Counted from the stretch's first letter, positions 16,701 to 27,517 are shown. The stretch: DNA of 48,131 nucleotides from Nostoc sp. NMS7 (GCF_017115085.1 NZ_JABXKJ010000169.1:1-48131); one strand, 5' to 3'. The notes: generated from the letters alone by a model not told the origin. Numbers and translations are program-made.

Positions 16701-19364
16701 TTAGGTATATCCATATTTCTTGATGAACCAAGTTTTCACAAATTGAGTCAATACACAATAGCAAGTTAGGATTAAAGCTAACCAAAGAAAATAAACGGCT
16801 GGCAAACGAACAAACCCCAAACTAGCTCCAATTGGAGAAAATGGCAGATACATTCCGACTCCCATCACAGTGGCGGTGATCAACAGCATGGGCAAAGAAG
16901 CCCGACTCTGGAAAAAAGGGACTTTAGCCGTGCGAATCACATGGACAATCAGCGTTTGAGTCATCAGACTTTCGACAAACCAACCTGTTTGGAACAAAGC
17001 TTGATTCTCTACAGAAGTCGCCCCAAATACAAACCACATCAGGGCGTAGGTGGAATAGTCGAAAATGGAGCTAACTGGGCCAATGAAGATCATAAAGCGC
17101 CGGATATTATCAACTTTCCATTTCGGCGGCTTGATTAGGGCTTCTTGATCCACATCATCGAATGGGATGCCCGTTTGCGAAAAGTCGTAGAGGAGATTAT
17201 TTATTAATATCTGCACTGGCTGCATCGGTAAAAATGGCAGAATCGCACTCGCACCCAAGACGCTAAACATATTCCCAAAGTTAGAGCTAGTGCCCATTCT
17301 GATATATTTGATGATATTGGCAAAAGTCTTGCGACCTTCGATTACCCCAGATTCCAGGACTAACAAGTTTTTTTCTAACAAAATAATGTCTGCCGACTCT
17401 TTGGCAATATCAACTGCCGTATCAACTGAGATGCCCACATCAGCCTCCCGCAGAGCAGCTGCATCATTGATGCCATCTCCCATGTATCCGACAACGTTGC
17501 CTTTTTTTCGCAGCACCTGTATAACTTTGGCTTTTTGAGTGGGAGAGAATTTCGCAAAAATAGTTGTGGTTGCAGCAGATGAAGCTAATTCATCATCTGA
17601 TAAAGATTCAATATCGCTACCTAATAAAACATTTTGGACAGGCAAGCCAACATCTTTGCAGATTTTACGAGTAATGATTTCATTATCCCCGGTGATAATT
17701 TTTATCTCAACTCCATTGCGTTTAAGTGCTTTAATTGCTTGGGCTACGGAATCTTTAGGCGGATCGAGAAACGCAATATTGCCCAACAGAACCAAATCAC
17801 TCTCATCGGGAATGCCGTAATGCGATTGATCGGTTGGCATGACTTTGTATGCCACTGCAACTACCCGTAACCCTTCAGAGTTTAGTTTTTGTTGTAAATC
17901 GGCAACCTTGGTGCGGACTGACTCATCCATTGGCAAAACCTTGTCATCAACTTTGAGTTGGGTGCAGACTTTTAGAACTTCTTCAACTGCACCTTTGCAA
18001 ATCAGGATATGCTGTTTTCCCATTTCTTCAACGACAACAGACATCCGACGACGCACAAAGTCAAAGGGAATTTCATCAAATTTCTGGTAGTTTTTCTCAA
18101 TGTCTAAAGATTCAAGTTCTTGATTGTGAGCGAGAACGGCGACATCTAATAAATTTTTTAAGCCAGTCTGGTAAAAGCTATTGAGATAAGCATATTTGAG
18201 AACATCTGTACTCTCTTGACCGTAGGGATTTAAGTGTCTCTGCAAGACGATTTTATCTTGAGTTAGTGTACCTGTTTTGTCAGTACACAAAATATTCATA
18301 GAGCCAAAATCTTGAATTGCATCAATGTTTTTGACAATCACTTTTTTGTTAGACATGGTAATTGCCCCCTTGGCCAAATTGGCCGTGACAATCACAGGTA
18401 ACATTTCTGGAGCCAATCCCACAGCAACAGATAAACCAAATGTGAATGCCTCGATCCAATTGCCTTTAACCACCCCATTGATCAAAAAGACTAGTGGAGC
18501 CATGATCAGCATAAAGCGCAACAGCAGCATAGTCACGCCATTCACGCCTTTGTCAAAGCTCGTTCGTGGTTTGCGTCCACTAACGGTTTTAGCCAGTGAT
18601 GCTAAATAAGTATGACTACCCGTTTCGGCGACAACGGCTGTTCCAGAACCACTGACTACGGTAGTGCCCATGAAACAGAGATTAACTAGCTCCAGTGGGT
18701 TTTTCTCATTGTGATCTGGGAGTTCTGGGTGTTTTTCAGTGGGTAGAGACTCTCCGGTGAGGGTTGACTGACTGAGGAATAAATCTTTGGTAGCAATCAG
18801 CCTCACGTCAGCTGGAATCATATCTCCGGCTGAAAGAAAGATGACATCACCAGGCACCAGCAACTTTACGGCAATTTCCTTTCCTGCTGTTATTCCCTTC
18901 TCTTTTTTCGGTGCGGCACCCAAGCGACTCACTGTTGCCGTTGCACTCACCATTTCCCGCAGCTTTTCGGCGGCTTTGTTCGACTGAAATTCTTGTGAAA
19001 AGCGCAGCAACCCACCGAAAATCACCATCGCAAAAATGATCAAGGCGGCTGTCGGACTCCCAGTTAACAGTGAAATCGTCGCTATAACAATGAGTAAAAG
19101 CGAGAGGGGATTAGTCACCGTTTTCAGCAGTTGGATATACCACGCGATCGGTTTTTCACGGGCGATCTCATTCAGCCCAGATTTTCCTAATCTCTGCTTG
19201 GCTTCAGTCTCAGTCAGCCCCTCCAGGGAAGTGTCGAATAAGTGTAGAACTCCATCTACATCATGTTGAGCGATATCGATGAGCGCGTTGGATGCATCTC
19301 CAGATGAGCTAGATCCCGTTTTAGGCTTTTTGGATGAATTGGGAGACTGGCTTAAGGTCTTCAT
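16701..19364 (-). CDS. mgtA: magnesium-translocating P-type ATPase (MgtA/MgtB type)
   Basis: An 887-residue type IIIB P-type ATPase, expected to import Mg2+ across the plasma membrane. The N-terminal cation-ATPase domain reads LTETEAKQRLGKSGLNE (about residues 50-66). The actuator loop is TGES at 203-206. The phosphorylation site is DKTGTLT (Asp362). The hinge is GDGINDAAALREADVG. About ten membrane segments are visible, including AVGLAPEMLPVIV near 315. Length and motifs match MgtA/MgtB. A relaxed specificity (Ca2+ or others) cannot be excluded. The upstream neighbour is the split release-factor-like gene about 100 bp away. No Mg-responsive leader is recognised. Confidence 0.9.
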   Translation of the reverse strand: MKTLSQSPNSSKKPKTGSSSSGDASNALIDIAQHDVDGVLHLFDTSLEGLTETEAKQRLGKSGLNEIAREKPIAWYIQLLKTVTNPLSLLLIVIATISLLTGSPTAALIIFAMVIFGGLLRFSQEFQSNKAAEKLREMVSATATVSRLGAAPKKEKGITAGKEIAVKLLVPGDVIFLSAGDMIPADVRLIATKDLFLSQSTLTGESLPTEKHPELPDHNEKNPLELVNLCFMGTTVVSGSGTAVVAETGSHTYLASLAKTVSGRKPRTSFDKGVNGVTMLLLRFMLIMAPLVFLINGVVKGNWIEAFTFGLSVAVGLAPEMLPVIVTANLAKGAITMSNKKVIVKNIDAIQDFGSMNILCTDKTGTLTQDKIVLQRHLNPYGQESTDVLKYAYLNSFYQTGLKNLLDVAVLAHNQELESLDIEKNYQKFDEIPFDFVRRRMSVVVEEMGKQHILICKGAVEEVLKVCTQLKVDDKVLPMDESVRTKVADLQQKLNSEGLRVVAVAYKVMPTDQSHYGIPDESDLVLLGNIAFLDPPKDSVAQAIKALKRNGVEIKIITGDNEIITRKICKDVGLPVQNVLLGSDIESLSDDELASSAATTTIFAKFSPTQKAKVIQVLRKKGNVVGYMGDGINDAAALREADVGISVDTAVDIAKESADIILLEKNLLVLESGVIEGRKTFANIIKYIRMGTSSNFGNMFSVLGASAILPFLPMQPVQILINNLLYDFSQTGIPFDDVDQEALIKPPKWKVDNIRRFMIFIGPVSSIFDYSTYALMWFVFGATSVENQALFQTGWFVESLMTQTLIVHVIRTAKVPFFQSRASLPMLLITATVMGVGMYLPFSPIGASLGFVRLPAVYFLWLALILTCYCVLTQFVKTWFIKKYGYT

Positions 19365-19461
19365 AAGGTAAGCTCCAAAACGTGGAGAGTTGGGGATTCA
19401 TCGGTTTGATTTTTTAGGTTTAATCAACTGATTTGCGTTAAATCTTTTTGCTGCCTTTTTG

Positions 19462-19972
19462 CTAACGCGACTCGGCAAAGTGGTGTCGAATCTTCACCGC
19501 GATCTGACGCTCCGTCATCTTGTCAACTGTTTCAATACCTACGATGCTTCCACTGAGGTTATTTCCTTCAAGACGTTTTTTCAGTTCATCCTTTGCCTCG
19601 CCTGGGCCAAATATCAAAATAGACTCTGCATCACGAATACTCGCAATGACCGCATCATAAGCTAATCGGCATTGAAGTTGCATGATCAAGGTGGGCAAGA
19701 TGCCCACCCCATAAGAATTTGATAAAATTTAATATGCAAATTAGATGTGTTTTAGCTTAGTAAATATTGAGTTGTCCTGTAAAATTTCTCTGGAGGCTAT
19801 CATCTGCGGGTACTTGATGTGATTCGTAAGCACCCTTAAGAGGTGAATCACCAGAACGGCGAGGCTGTTTTTCTACCTCCGATATTATCTCTTTTATCTC
19901 TTCCCCTTTCTCCGTAACAGTCACGACAATAGCTTTCCTATGGTCAATCCACAGCCCTACTTTTGTTCTCAT
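19462..19972 (-). pseudogene. eRF1/Vms1-like release-factor-type protein, split by a 102-bp insertion
   Basis: The N-terminal part (from ATG 19972) reads MRTKVGLWIDHRKAIVV, ends FTGQLNIY and stops. The C-terminal part resumes as YDAVIASIRDAESILIFGPG, then KKRLEGNNLSG and KMTERQIAVKIRHHF. Together they resemble a bacterial protein related to eRF1 domain 3 that is common in stress islands. Removing 19658-19759 plus one TA restores LNIYYDAVIAS in one frame, so the interruption is a simple insertion. The 5' half has a good GGAGATATCG upstream. Presumably inactive unless the element excises. Confidence 0.75.
19658..19759 (-). repeat. 102-bp MITE-like insertion with duplicated TA
   Basis: Both ends read TAAGCTAA inward, followed on both sides by an imperfect continuation with A(T/G)TTGCAT. 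The centre holds a hairpin GTGGGCA-AGA-TGCCCAC (19691-19707). The interrupted gene shows a TA on both sides where the uninterrupted frame needs one, as made by IS630/Tc1-type transposases. The sequence TAAGCTAATCGGCATT also occurs at 48072-48087, so the element family is dispersed. Confidence 0.7.
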
Positions 19973-20299
19973 CGATATCTCCTTTATTTACTAGTTACAT
20001 CTAACTAAGTATTTATGAAAATTCATCTTGCATTTTTTAAGTCTGTATCCCTCATTGGATAGGGTAGAGAGTCAAATCACTGCAAATAATTTTGCCTGAC
20101 TATTTATTAATAGGTCTAAGTAAATACATTTCAACCTTTAACTGAAATTGTTGAGTAAGGCTTGATTAATATGGCTATCATTCTGCCACTTGCAACGTAG
20201 TTTATTGTTAGCTTACCCTTTAAAATTGGCGAAGGTATTGTTCTTGAGGAAGATTTTCTATGAAAGCAAGGTTTTATTTAATTTGCGATACTTTGGAAG
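19973..20299. other. intergenic stretch
   Basis: No gene or motif is recognised. It lies between the channel gene (ending at 20300) and the start of the split release-factor-like gene, so it should carry the promoter of the latter. Nothing like the dyad motif is present. Confidence 0.3.
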
Positions 20300-21118
20300 T
20301 TATTGGTCTAAATCTTGTCGTGCTAATGCTTGAATTTCAGTTCGCAGTGCGGCGACTTCTGCTTGCAAGGCTTGAATTGATTTTGCACCTGCCAGTTCTG
20401 CTTGATCATTCTCGGCATCCTGATCAACAAAAAATACTGCTAGCGTTGCCGTTGCATAACCACAGACCGCGATCGCATACAGTGCTAGTAAAAAGCATAA
20501 TACCCTTCCTTCTGCCGTCTTTGGAAAGTAATCAGATCCCATCGTGGTCATCACCATTGCCGTCCACCACAGTGCAGTGCCATAGTCAGTGATGCCAACA
20601 GTACCAACAGAAAGTTTGTGTTCAAACGCATAAATTCCAGTTGCTCCAACCAGGATGACGAACGCGGTTAGTCCCACCACATAGCCTACTCCTCGACGCT
20701 GAACACTTGTTGCAAGTAACCGCATTCCTCTATTGGTTCGTGCCATAACTCCCAACAAATGTAACCCACGAATCACATGAACTGATTGCAAAGACTGTAT
20801 GACTCCCACAATCCGAAAGGTTCGCACAGCCGGGATCAGCAGAGAAAAGACGATTAACCAGTTGTGTTTGAGGTAAGAAATTTTGCGGGGAGCGAGAAGA
20901 AATTTGATCCCAAAATCCACGATAAAGGTGATCCAAATGATGGCGGCGATCGCTACTAGGAGAGGATTCAATCCCCAAACTAGCTCAACGATAAACAGTC
21001 CTAACCAAGCGAAGCCCAGCACCAGCATCGGCATTTCTAGCCAATCTTCCCACTGTTGCAGCACTTCGCTGCGCTCTTGATCTAACGCGGGCTTTGACCG
21101 TTGGTTCAGATCGCTCAT
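20300..21118 (-). CDS. voltage-gated-like cation (potassium) channel with atypical filter
   Basis: A 272-residue protein with about six membrane segments. A charged S4-like helix runs through AVRTFRIVGVIQSL and HVIRGLHLLGVMARTNRGMR. A pore loop precedes the last helix: ALWWTAMVMTTMGSDYFP. The usual K+ filter TVGYG is replaced by TMGSD. A coiled-coil tail follows (SIQALQAEVAALRTEIQAL). ATG 21118 overlaps the stop of the upstream cbpM-like gene (TTATGA), so translation is coupled. The open frame extends further 5' but inside that gene. It ends the transcription unit headed by the N-ATPase. Confidence 0.75.
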   Translation of the reverse strand: MSDLNQRSKPALDQERSEVLQQWEDWLEMPMLVLGFAWLGLFIVELVWGLNPLLVAIAAIIWITFIVDFGIKFLLAPRKISYLKHNWLIVFSLLIPAVRTFRIVGVIQSLQSVHVIRGLHLLGVMARTNRGMRLLATSVQRRGVGYVVGLTAFVILVGATGIYAFEHKLSVGTVGITDYGTALWWTAMVMTTMGSDYFPKTAEGRVLCFLLALYAIAVCGYATATLAVFFVDQDAENDQAELAGAKSIQALQAEVAALRTEIQALARQDLDQ

Positions 21119-21450
21119 AACGGGTTCGTTCGCGTAGCGTGTGCAAAGCACTCTGGATGAGACTGATACACCTTTAGCTGTGCCCGTAATTGGGCAATTT
21201 CAGTCGTCATATCTAGCACCATTGCCGCTCCGACTAAGTTCAGCCCCAAATCTCGACGCAAGCGTTGAATCTGAGCAATTCGCGCAATCTCGCGGGAATG
21301 CAGCAAATCACCGATGGGTTCGATTACGCCTAACTCAACATAAAACTTCACCAGGGTAATCGAAGTCTTAGTGATTAACGCAGCATAACCAAAGGTGTAG
21401 AGTTGCTCACCTTCGGGTGAAACCACGATTTTGGAAAGGCTGAAGGTCAT
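21115..21450 (-). CDS. cbpM: chaperone-modulator CbpM-like protein (MerR-fold)
   Basis: A 111-residue protein: a MerR-like helical start (LYTFGYAALITKTSITLVKF), a central EPIGDLLHSREIARIAQIQR, and a C-terminal helix EIAQLRAQLKVYQ. CbpM proteins bind and inhibit the J-domain of CbpA. Here the gene directly follows a CbpA-like DnaJ gene with an ATGA overlap, the classical cbpA-cbpM arrangement. It could be annotated only as MerR-like, but the context decides. Confidence 0.7.
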   Translation of the reverse strand: MTFSLSKIVVSPEGEQLYTFGYAALITKTSITLVKFYVELGVIEPIGDLLHSREIARIAQIQRLRRDLGLNLVGAAMVLDMTTEIAQLRAQLKVYQSHPECFAHATRTNPL

Positions 21451-22391
21451 AACTTAATCTCCTCTAATTGGGTACGTGGGTTAAAGCTAGTGTTTGCCTG
21501 GATTTTTTCGTAGTATTCTTGCTCGATCGCACTCAGGTCTTTTGGTGTGACAATTTGAAGTTTGGCAAATAAGTCACCTCGTCCCCCTTTGGGCAATGTC
21601 CAGCCTTTGCCGCGCAGCCTGAGCGATTGCCCCGATCGCACCCCTTTAGGAACTTTCATCGTCACGCTACCATCAGGGGTTGGCACGCTGATTTGTGCCC
21701 CTAAAACCGCTTCATCGGGGCGAATTGGAATGTCACAAACCAAATCATCGCCCTCAAATCGATAGAAGGGATGGGTTAAAACTTCGATAGTTAAATACAA
21801 ATCGCCACGCTGTTGAGAGAACGGACTAGGAAGACCTTTACCCTTGAGCCGAATTCGACTACCTGGTTTTGCGCCTGCGGGAATACGGACGTTGATCGTT
21901 TCCTCATCGAGTTGCAAACGCTTCTGGACACCGTGAAATGCTTCAGAAAATGTGAGTGCGATCGCAGCTTCAGTATCCGGTGCAGGTGCTTGAGAACGAA
22001 ATCCCCCATTAAAATCATCAAAGCCACCAGTGGAGGTTTTACGTCTCGAACGACCCAGCAGATCGTTGATAAACGAATCAAAATCGCCGTACTGATCGAA
22101 GTCGGTCGTACCAACATTAGTGGAACCGGGTGGCGGCGCTTCAGTGTAACCAGGGTGATTCCAGTGCTGACCAAAGCGATCGTACTTTTGCCGCTTCTCT
22201 GGATCAGATAATACCTCATTCGCTTCGTTCAGTTCTTTGAACTTTGTTTCTGCGTCTTTATCTCCAGGATTCAGGTCAGGATGATATTTGCGGGCAAGCT
22301 TGCGGTAAGTCCGTTTGATTTCTTCAGGAGTTGCGGTTTTGCTCACTCCCAAGATGGCATAGTAGTCTTTAAAGTCTGTTGCAGTTGGCAT
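21447..22391 (-). CDS. cbpA: DnaJ-class co-chaperone, CbpA-like
   Basis: A 314-residue protein. The J-domain has the HPD motif (KLARKYHPDLNPGDKDAE, about residues 30-47). It is followed by a Gly/Phe-rich segment (RKTSTGGFDDFNGGF) and two C-terminal substrate-binding beta domains (VRIPAGAKPGSRIRLKGKG, then VPKGVRSGQSLRLRGKGW). No zinc finger is present, as in CbpA. It stimulates DnaK. ATG 22391 is chosen, with AGAGG upstream. It lies 42 bp downstream of atpQ in the same direction, so it is probably co-transcribed with the N-ATPase genes. Confidence 0.85.
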   Translation of the reverse strand: MPTATDFKDYYAILGVSKTATPEEIKRTYRKLARKYHPDLNPGDKDAETKFKELNEANEVLSDPEKRQKYDRFGQHWNHPGYTEAPPPGSTNVGTTDFDQYGDFDSFINDLLGRSRRKTSTGGFDDFNGGFRSQAPAPDTEAAIALTFSEAFHGVQKRLQLDEETINVRIPAGAKPGSRIRLKGKGLPSPFSQQRGDLYLTIEVLTHPFYRFEGDDLVCDIPIRPDEAVLGAQISVPTPDGSVTMKVPKGVRSGQSLRLRGKGWTLPKGGRGDLFAKLQIVTPKDLSAIEQEYYEKIQANTSFNPRTQLEEIKL

Positions 22392-22433
22392 CACTGACCT
22401 CTCGATTGCGGGCTATTTTTGAATTTTGAATTG

Positions 22434-22808
22434 TTAATCTCCTTCTTCTTGGTTGGAAGAATCTGCTGGAGATTGAGGAAAATCATCGGGTGGTTGAGTT
22501 CTTGCCATACGTTTCTGCTCCTTCGATACCCATTCCCATGCAGTTAAACAACCAATGGTTAAACCTGCTAGCATCAGTGCTAATGTCCATGAAAACTGAC
22601 TGGGAAATCGGAAATCGAGCCAGATGCCTAGTGCCATCGCTAACAAAGTTGGTGCGACCACTGACCAACCGATCAAGCCTGCAAAACCTAAACCAAACCA
22701 AACACCACCATAAGGTTTCGCTTGGCGAGCATAAAGTTTGCGACGTTCTTTATTAGCGATCGCATTGGCAAATAGATGGGTTTGCGACTTTCGGGAAGGA
22801 GTTTTCAT
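22434..22808 (-). CDS. atpQ: N-ATPase accessory membrane protein AtpQ (AtpI-like)
   Basis: A 124-residue protein with two hydrophobic helices (about residues 36-60 and 70-92) and a polar, acidic tail. This is the size and topology of the AtpI-like protein encoded after atpC in N-ATPase operons. Its ATG overlaps the atpC stop (ATGA), so translation is coupled. AtpI-type proteins help c-ring assembly or Mg2+ supply. The sequence itself is weakly conserved; position in the operon carries the call. Confidence 0.75.
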   Translation of the reverse strand: MKTPSRKSQTHLFANAIANKERRKLYARQAKPYGGVWFGLGFAGLIGWSVVAPTLLAMALGIWLDFRFPSQFSWTLALMLAGLTIGCLTAWEWVSKEQKRMARTQPPDDFPQSPADSSNQEEGD

Positions 22809-23215
22809 GTATATTCACCTAACTCAATAAAGTGCCGAATCGTGTTTATCTCTAGCTTTTCTAAAACGGAACGTGCTGTTTTTTCGCGTTCATCGATTAA
22901 GTGAAACTGCTGCTCAACGGTTTTTTTCAACATTCCCAAATCGCCCCCTTGGACGGCATTTTGGGTAGCAACTGTTACCTCATCGCCATGTTTGATCAAA
23001 ATTCCTTGGTCGATGGCAAAGAATTGTTCTTGTCCTTGCGGTGAGATGAAGGATAGCAAACTCGGTATCAACGTCGCCACAAAATCTATATGGCGAGGTA
23101 GTAAGCAAAATATCCCATTCTCCGCTTCAGCAATCACTTTAATCGCGGCTGTTTCGATCAGGATTTTGGTGGGTAAGACAACTTTGAGCCGCATTTCTGA
23201 TGGTGTGGAGGTCAT
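22805..23215 (-). CDS. atpC: N-type ATPase epsilon subunit
   Basis: 136 residues. The N-terminal beta-sandwich is typical (LKVVLPTKILIETAAIKVIA, then FCLLPRHIDFVATLIPSLLS). The C-terminal helical part (GGDLGMLKKTVEQQFHLIDE) follows. It belongs to the central stalk and couples F1 to the c-ring. It is separated from atpD by about 150 bp containing a dispersed repeat, unlike the tight joins elsewhere in the operon. It overlaps atpQ by four bases. Confidence 0.85.
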   Translation of the reverse strand: MTSTPSEMRLKVVLPTKILIETAAIKVIAEAENGIFCLLPRHIDFVATLIPSLLSFISPQGQEQFFAIDQGILIKHGDEVTVATQNAVQGGDLGMLKKTVEQQFHLIDEREKTARSVLEKLEINTIRHFIELGEYT

Positions 23216-23307
23216 GATTTTTTATCACTGATTTAACTGATTTAAGGATTTCACGGAATGAAGGATATGACAGTAAATGAAAGGTTTAATACCCATTACA
23301 AAACTTA

Positions 23308-24823
<1,516 letters not shown>

Positions 24824-24943
24824 TTAACGCAAAGGAACACAAAGGTTTAATTAAGGCAATTCTTTTTGCTAGGAATTTGTGAAATTATGTATTTAGAACA
24901 TCCCCTTCCAAGTTTCCCCAGTCCCTAATCCCCAGTCCCTTTT

Positions 24944-25894
24944 TCAATGGCTTAATTCAAAGGCTGAAGTAATTTCTAGTAATTCATCTGTAATTGCAGT
25001 TTGGCGTTGTTGCTGAAATTGACCAGTAAACTCTGTAAGCCGCTCTGCGATGTTTTTCTCGGCAACTTGCATAGAAGCGAGACGGCTAGCATTTTCGCCG
25101 GCGAGGGACTCACCAAAAGCACGATAGAGCAAGATAAAGAAATATTGTCGTAATAGAGACGCAACCAAAGTATCGCTCGGCATCGTAAAAGTTGGTAGAG
25201 TCCGCGATCGCGGTTCGACTGCGCTCACCTCTGGCCATGTTTCGTTTTCGATATGTTGTAGCCATGCGCGATCAAGTGGCAACAGTTGCAGCTTGTACGG
25301 TTCGCATAAGGTATTGGAATGTAAGTGGTTGTAGAATAAGAAAATTCGGACAATTTGCTTGCTATCGCGCCATTCGGCAATGTGTAGTAAAATTTCTTGA
25401 ACCATTGATGTAATCTCAGTTAGCGAACCTGCCATAGGGAAAGTTTGCTCGATCGCATAGCCTGCGGTTTCTAAATGGGAGATAATTCTCGATCCGACGG
25501 CAAAAATCGCCAGATGTTCGGGTGAGATATTCAACTTCTCTAATTCCGCGATCGCATAACGGCTAATCTGTTCGTTAAATTGACCGCACATCCCTTGCTC
25601 AGAGCCAAAGATAATCACGCCGCAGGAAGCAGAGGGTAGGGGGCAGGGGGCAGGGGTATCAAGCCCCCATATTTGTCTCCCCTGCTCCGTTCTCCCTGCC
25701 CCCTGCCTCTCATGTATTGCCTTTAGTACGACATGCAAACCCATTTCGATTGTATGGTTATACTCAGCGAGGGAAGTAACCGCCTGTTCATACTGATGGA
25801 TATTTAACGCCGCTAATACTTTCATCATTTTCACCACGGCTTGCAGTTCTTGTGCAGTGTTGATTTGGCGTTGGAGAAGCTCAATAGATGACAT
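24944..25894 (-). CDS. atpG: N-type ATPase gamma subunit with an in-frame repeat insertion
   Basis: 316 residues. The N-terminal helix starts IELLQRQINTAQELQAVVKM and the C-terminal helix ends QRQTAITDELLEITSAFEL, the coiled-coil rotor shaft. The Rossmann-like core has CGVIIFGSEQGMCGQFNEQI. Residues about 61-88 are a Gly/Pro-rich stretch (RTEQGRQIWGLDTPAPCP) encoded by G- and C-runs typical of Nostocales dispersed repeats. N-ATPase gammas are usually about 290 residues, so this is an in-frame insertion. It begins two bases after the atpA stop, and function may be retained because the insertion sits in a surface loop (inference). Confidence 0.88.
   Translation of the reverse strand: MSSIELLQRQINTAQELQAVVKMMKVLAALNIHQYEQAVTSLAEYNHTIEMGLHVVLKAIHERQGAGRTEQGRQIWGLDTPAPCPLPSASCGVIIFGSEQGMCGQFNEQISRYAIAELEKLNISPEHLAIFAVGSRIISHLETAGYAIEQTFPMAGSLTEITSMVQEILLHIAEWRDSKQIVRIFLFYNHLHSNTLCEPYKLQLLPLDRAWLQHIENETWPEVSAVEPRSRTLPTFTMPSDTLVASLLRQYFFILLYRAFGESLAGENASRLASMQVAEKNIAERLTEFTGQFQQQRQTAITDELLEITSAFELSH
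25629..25712. repeat. G-tract repeat inserted in atpG
   Basis: On the plus strand the segment holds GGTAGGGGGCAGGGGGCAGG at the left and CTCCCTGCCCCCTGCC at the right, so the two sides can pair into a long hairpin. It is read in frame by atpG as about 28 codons. Such GGGGCA/TGCCCC runs are frequent in intergenic DNA of filamentous cyanobacteria. Confidence 0.6.
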
Positions 25895-25896
25895 AG

Positions 25897-27516
25897 CTAC
25901 TCCTTTATATCTTTTGTATCAACTGGATCTTTTGAATCCTTTGTATCAGTTGGCTCTTTTGTATCAGTTGGCTCTTTTGTATCAGTTGTATCCTTTACAA
26001 CTGTAGCGATAGCAGTTTTGGCAGTCTTTAGTAAGAGATCGCGATCGCCATCAGTCAATACGGCTCCGCTTTCGATTTGCAGGCAAAGATCGGCTAACTG
26101 GGTGGATATGGCTTGGGCGATCGCTTGCTCTGCAATGGCAATTTTAGCGATGGGGACGGCATCGAGCAAGCCTGCTGTCACCGAAAGCATGACGGCTATT
26201 TGCACAGCAGCCGGCATTGGTGCATATTGCTTTTGTTTAAGCATCTCGCGCACCCGTTGTCCGCGTTCTAAAGTGAGGCGAGTCGATTCTTCTAAGCGCG
26301 TACCAAAGCGAGAGAAAGCCTCTAGTTCTTCAAATTGAGAATAGGAAAGACGTAAATCTCCTGAAACAGCGCGATAAGCAGGAAGTTGAGTTTTACCACC
26401 CACCCGCGAAACCGATTTACCGATATCGATCGCTGGCAATACTCCCTTTTGAAAGAGGATTGGTGAAAGATAAATCTGTCCATCGGTAATGGAAATTAGA
26501 TTAGTTGGGATATATGCAGCAATGTTTTGTGCCTCTGTTTCGACAATTGGCAGCGCAGTTAAGGAACCACCACCTCGTTTGTCGTTGAAATGCGTAGAGC
26601 GTTCCAGTAAGCGCGAGTGAATATAAAAAATATCCCCTGGATAGGCTTCGCGTCCAGGTGGGCGGCGCATTAAGAGAGATATTTCTCGATAGGTGCGGGC
26701 ATGGTTGGTGAGGTCATCGTAAACGATTAGCACATCACGCCCTTGATCTGCAAAATATTCCGCCATCGCAGTAGCGGCATAAGGAGCGACATACTGTAAG
26801 CCCGGCGGTTCTTCTCCTGCTGCCATGACAACTGTTGTGTATGGCATTGCGCCCTGTTCTTCGAGGTCGGCAATTACCTTGGCAACAGCCGCACTACGCT
26901 GTCCGATCGCGCAATAGATACAGAGAATATTTTTGCCTTTTTGATTGATGATCGTATCGAGGGCAAGACCGCTTTTACCCGTTTGGCGATCGCCTAAAAT
27001 TAATTCTCTCTGTCCGCGTCCAATGGGAATCAGGGCATCGATCGCTTTGATTCCCGTTTGCAAAGGCACATTCACGGGCGCACGATCCATGATCGCTGGG
27101 GCATTGCGTTCGGCGGGACGGCGTTCTGAAGTTCGCACTATGCCTTTGCCATCAAGGGGGCGACCGAGGGGATCGATCACTCTTCCTAGTAGTGTGTCAC
27201 CCACAGGGACATCAAGTACTTTACCAGTGCGCTGCACTTGGGTACCTGACTGGAGTTGATCGCTAGAATCAAGCAAAACTACACCAACTTCTTCGGGATC
27301 GAGGTTAAACACCAATCCCAGACTACCACCAGTAAAACGGACAATTTCCTCTGACTGCACATTGGGCAAACCGATGATTTTGGCAATTCCTTGGCCAATC
27401 GATTGGACAATCCCAATCTCAGTAGATCGCAATTTTGCTTCCTGCTGATCAAGAACTTGAGTATAAAGTGCAAAAGTATTTTGTAAAACTGTCTGTAAAC
27501 CTTCTTCCTTCTTCAC
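25897..27516 (-). CDS. atpA: N-type ATPase alpha subunit
   Basis: 539 residues from GTG 27516, which has AGAGGA eight bases upstream and follows the atpF stop by one base. The TTG 45 bases upstream is less likely. The P-loop is GDRQTGKS, the glutamine-rich switch is [20 protein letters not shown], and Walker B is DVLIVYDDL. The stretch [20 protein letters not shown] is typical of alpha. The C-terminus carries an unusual charged tail made of repeated DTKEPT units. As in other N-ATPases the N-terminal region is longer than in housekeeping alpha ([20 protein letters not shown]). Confidence 0.92.
   Translation of the reverse strand: MKKEEGLQTVLQNTFALYTQVLDQQEAKLRSTEIGIVQSIGQGIAKIIGLPNVQSEEIVRFTGGSLGLVFNLDPEEVGVVLLDSSDQLQSGTQVQRTGKVLDVPVGDTLLGRVIDPLGRPLDGKGIVRTSERRPAERNAPAIMDRAPVNVPLQTGIKAIDALIPIGRGQRELILGDRQTGKSGLALDTIINQKGKNILCIYCAIGQRSAAVAKVIADLEEQGAMPYTTVVMAAGEEPPGLQYVAPYAATAMAEYFADQGRDVLIVYDDLTNHARTYREISLLMRRPPGREAYPGDIFYIHSRLLERSTHFNDKRGGGSLTALPIVETEAQNIAAYIPTNLISITDGQIYLSPILFQKGVLPAIDIGKSVSRVGGKTQLPAYRAVSGDLRLSYSQFEELEAFSRFGTRLEESTRLTLERGQRVREMLKQKQYAPMPAAVQIAVMLSVTAGLLDAVPIAKIAIAEQAIAQAISTQLADLCLQIESGAVLTDGDRDLLLKTAKTAIATVVKDTTDTKEPTDTKEPTDTKDSKDPVDTKDIKE
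25905..25997. repeat. 18-bp tandem repeat in the 3' end of atpA
   Basis: TTTTGTATCAGTTGGCTC-type units follow one another two to three times, with degenerate units beside them. They encode [28 protein letters not shown] at the very end of atpA. The unit is a multiple of three, so the number of copies can change without harming the frame. Confidence 0.65.
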
Positions 27517-27517
27517 A

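Noticed and set aside
20260..20592. 110-codon plus-strand ORF
   Set aside because: It is antisense to the channel gene and has no features of its own.
25905..25997. CRISPR-like array
   Set aside because: The 18-bp units are contiguous, without spacers, and lie in the atpA reading frame.
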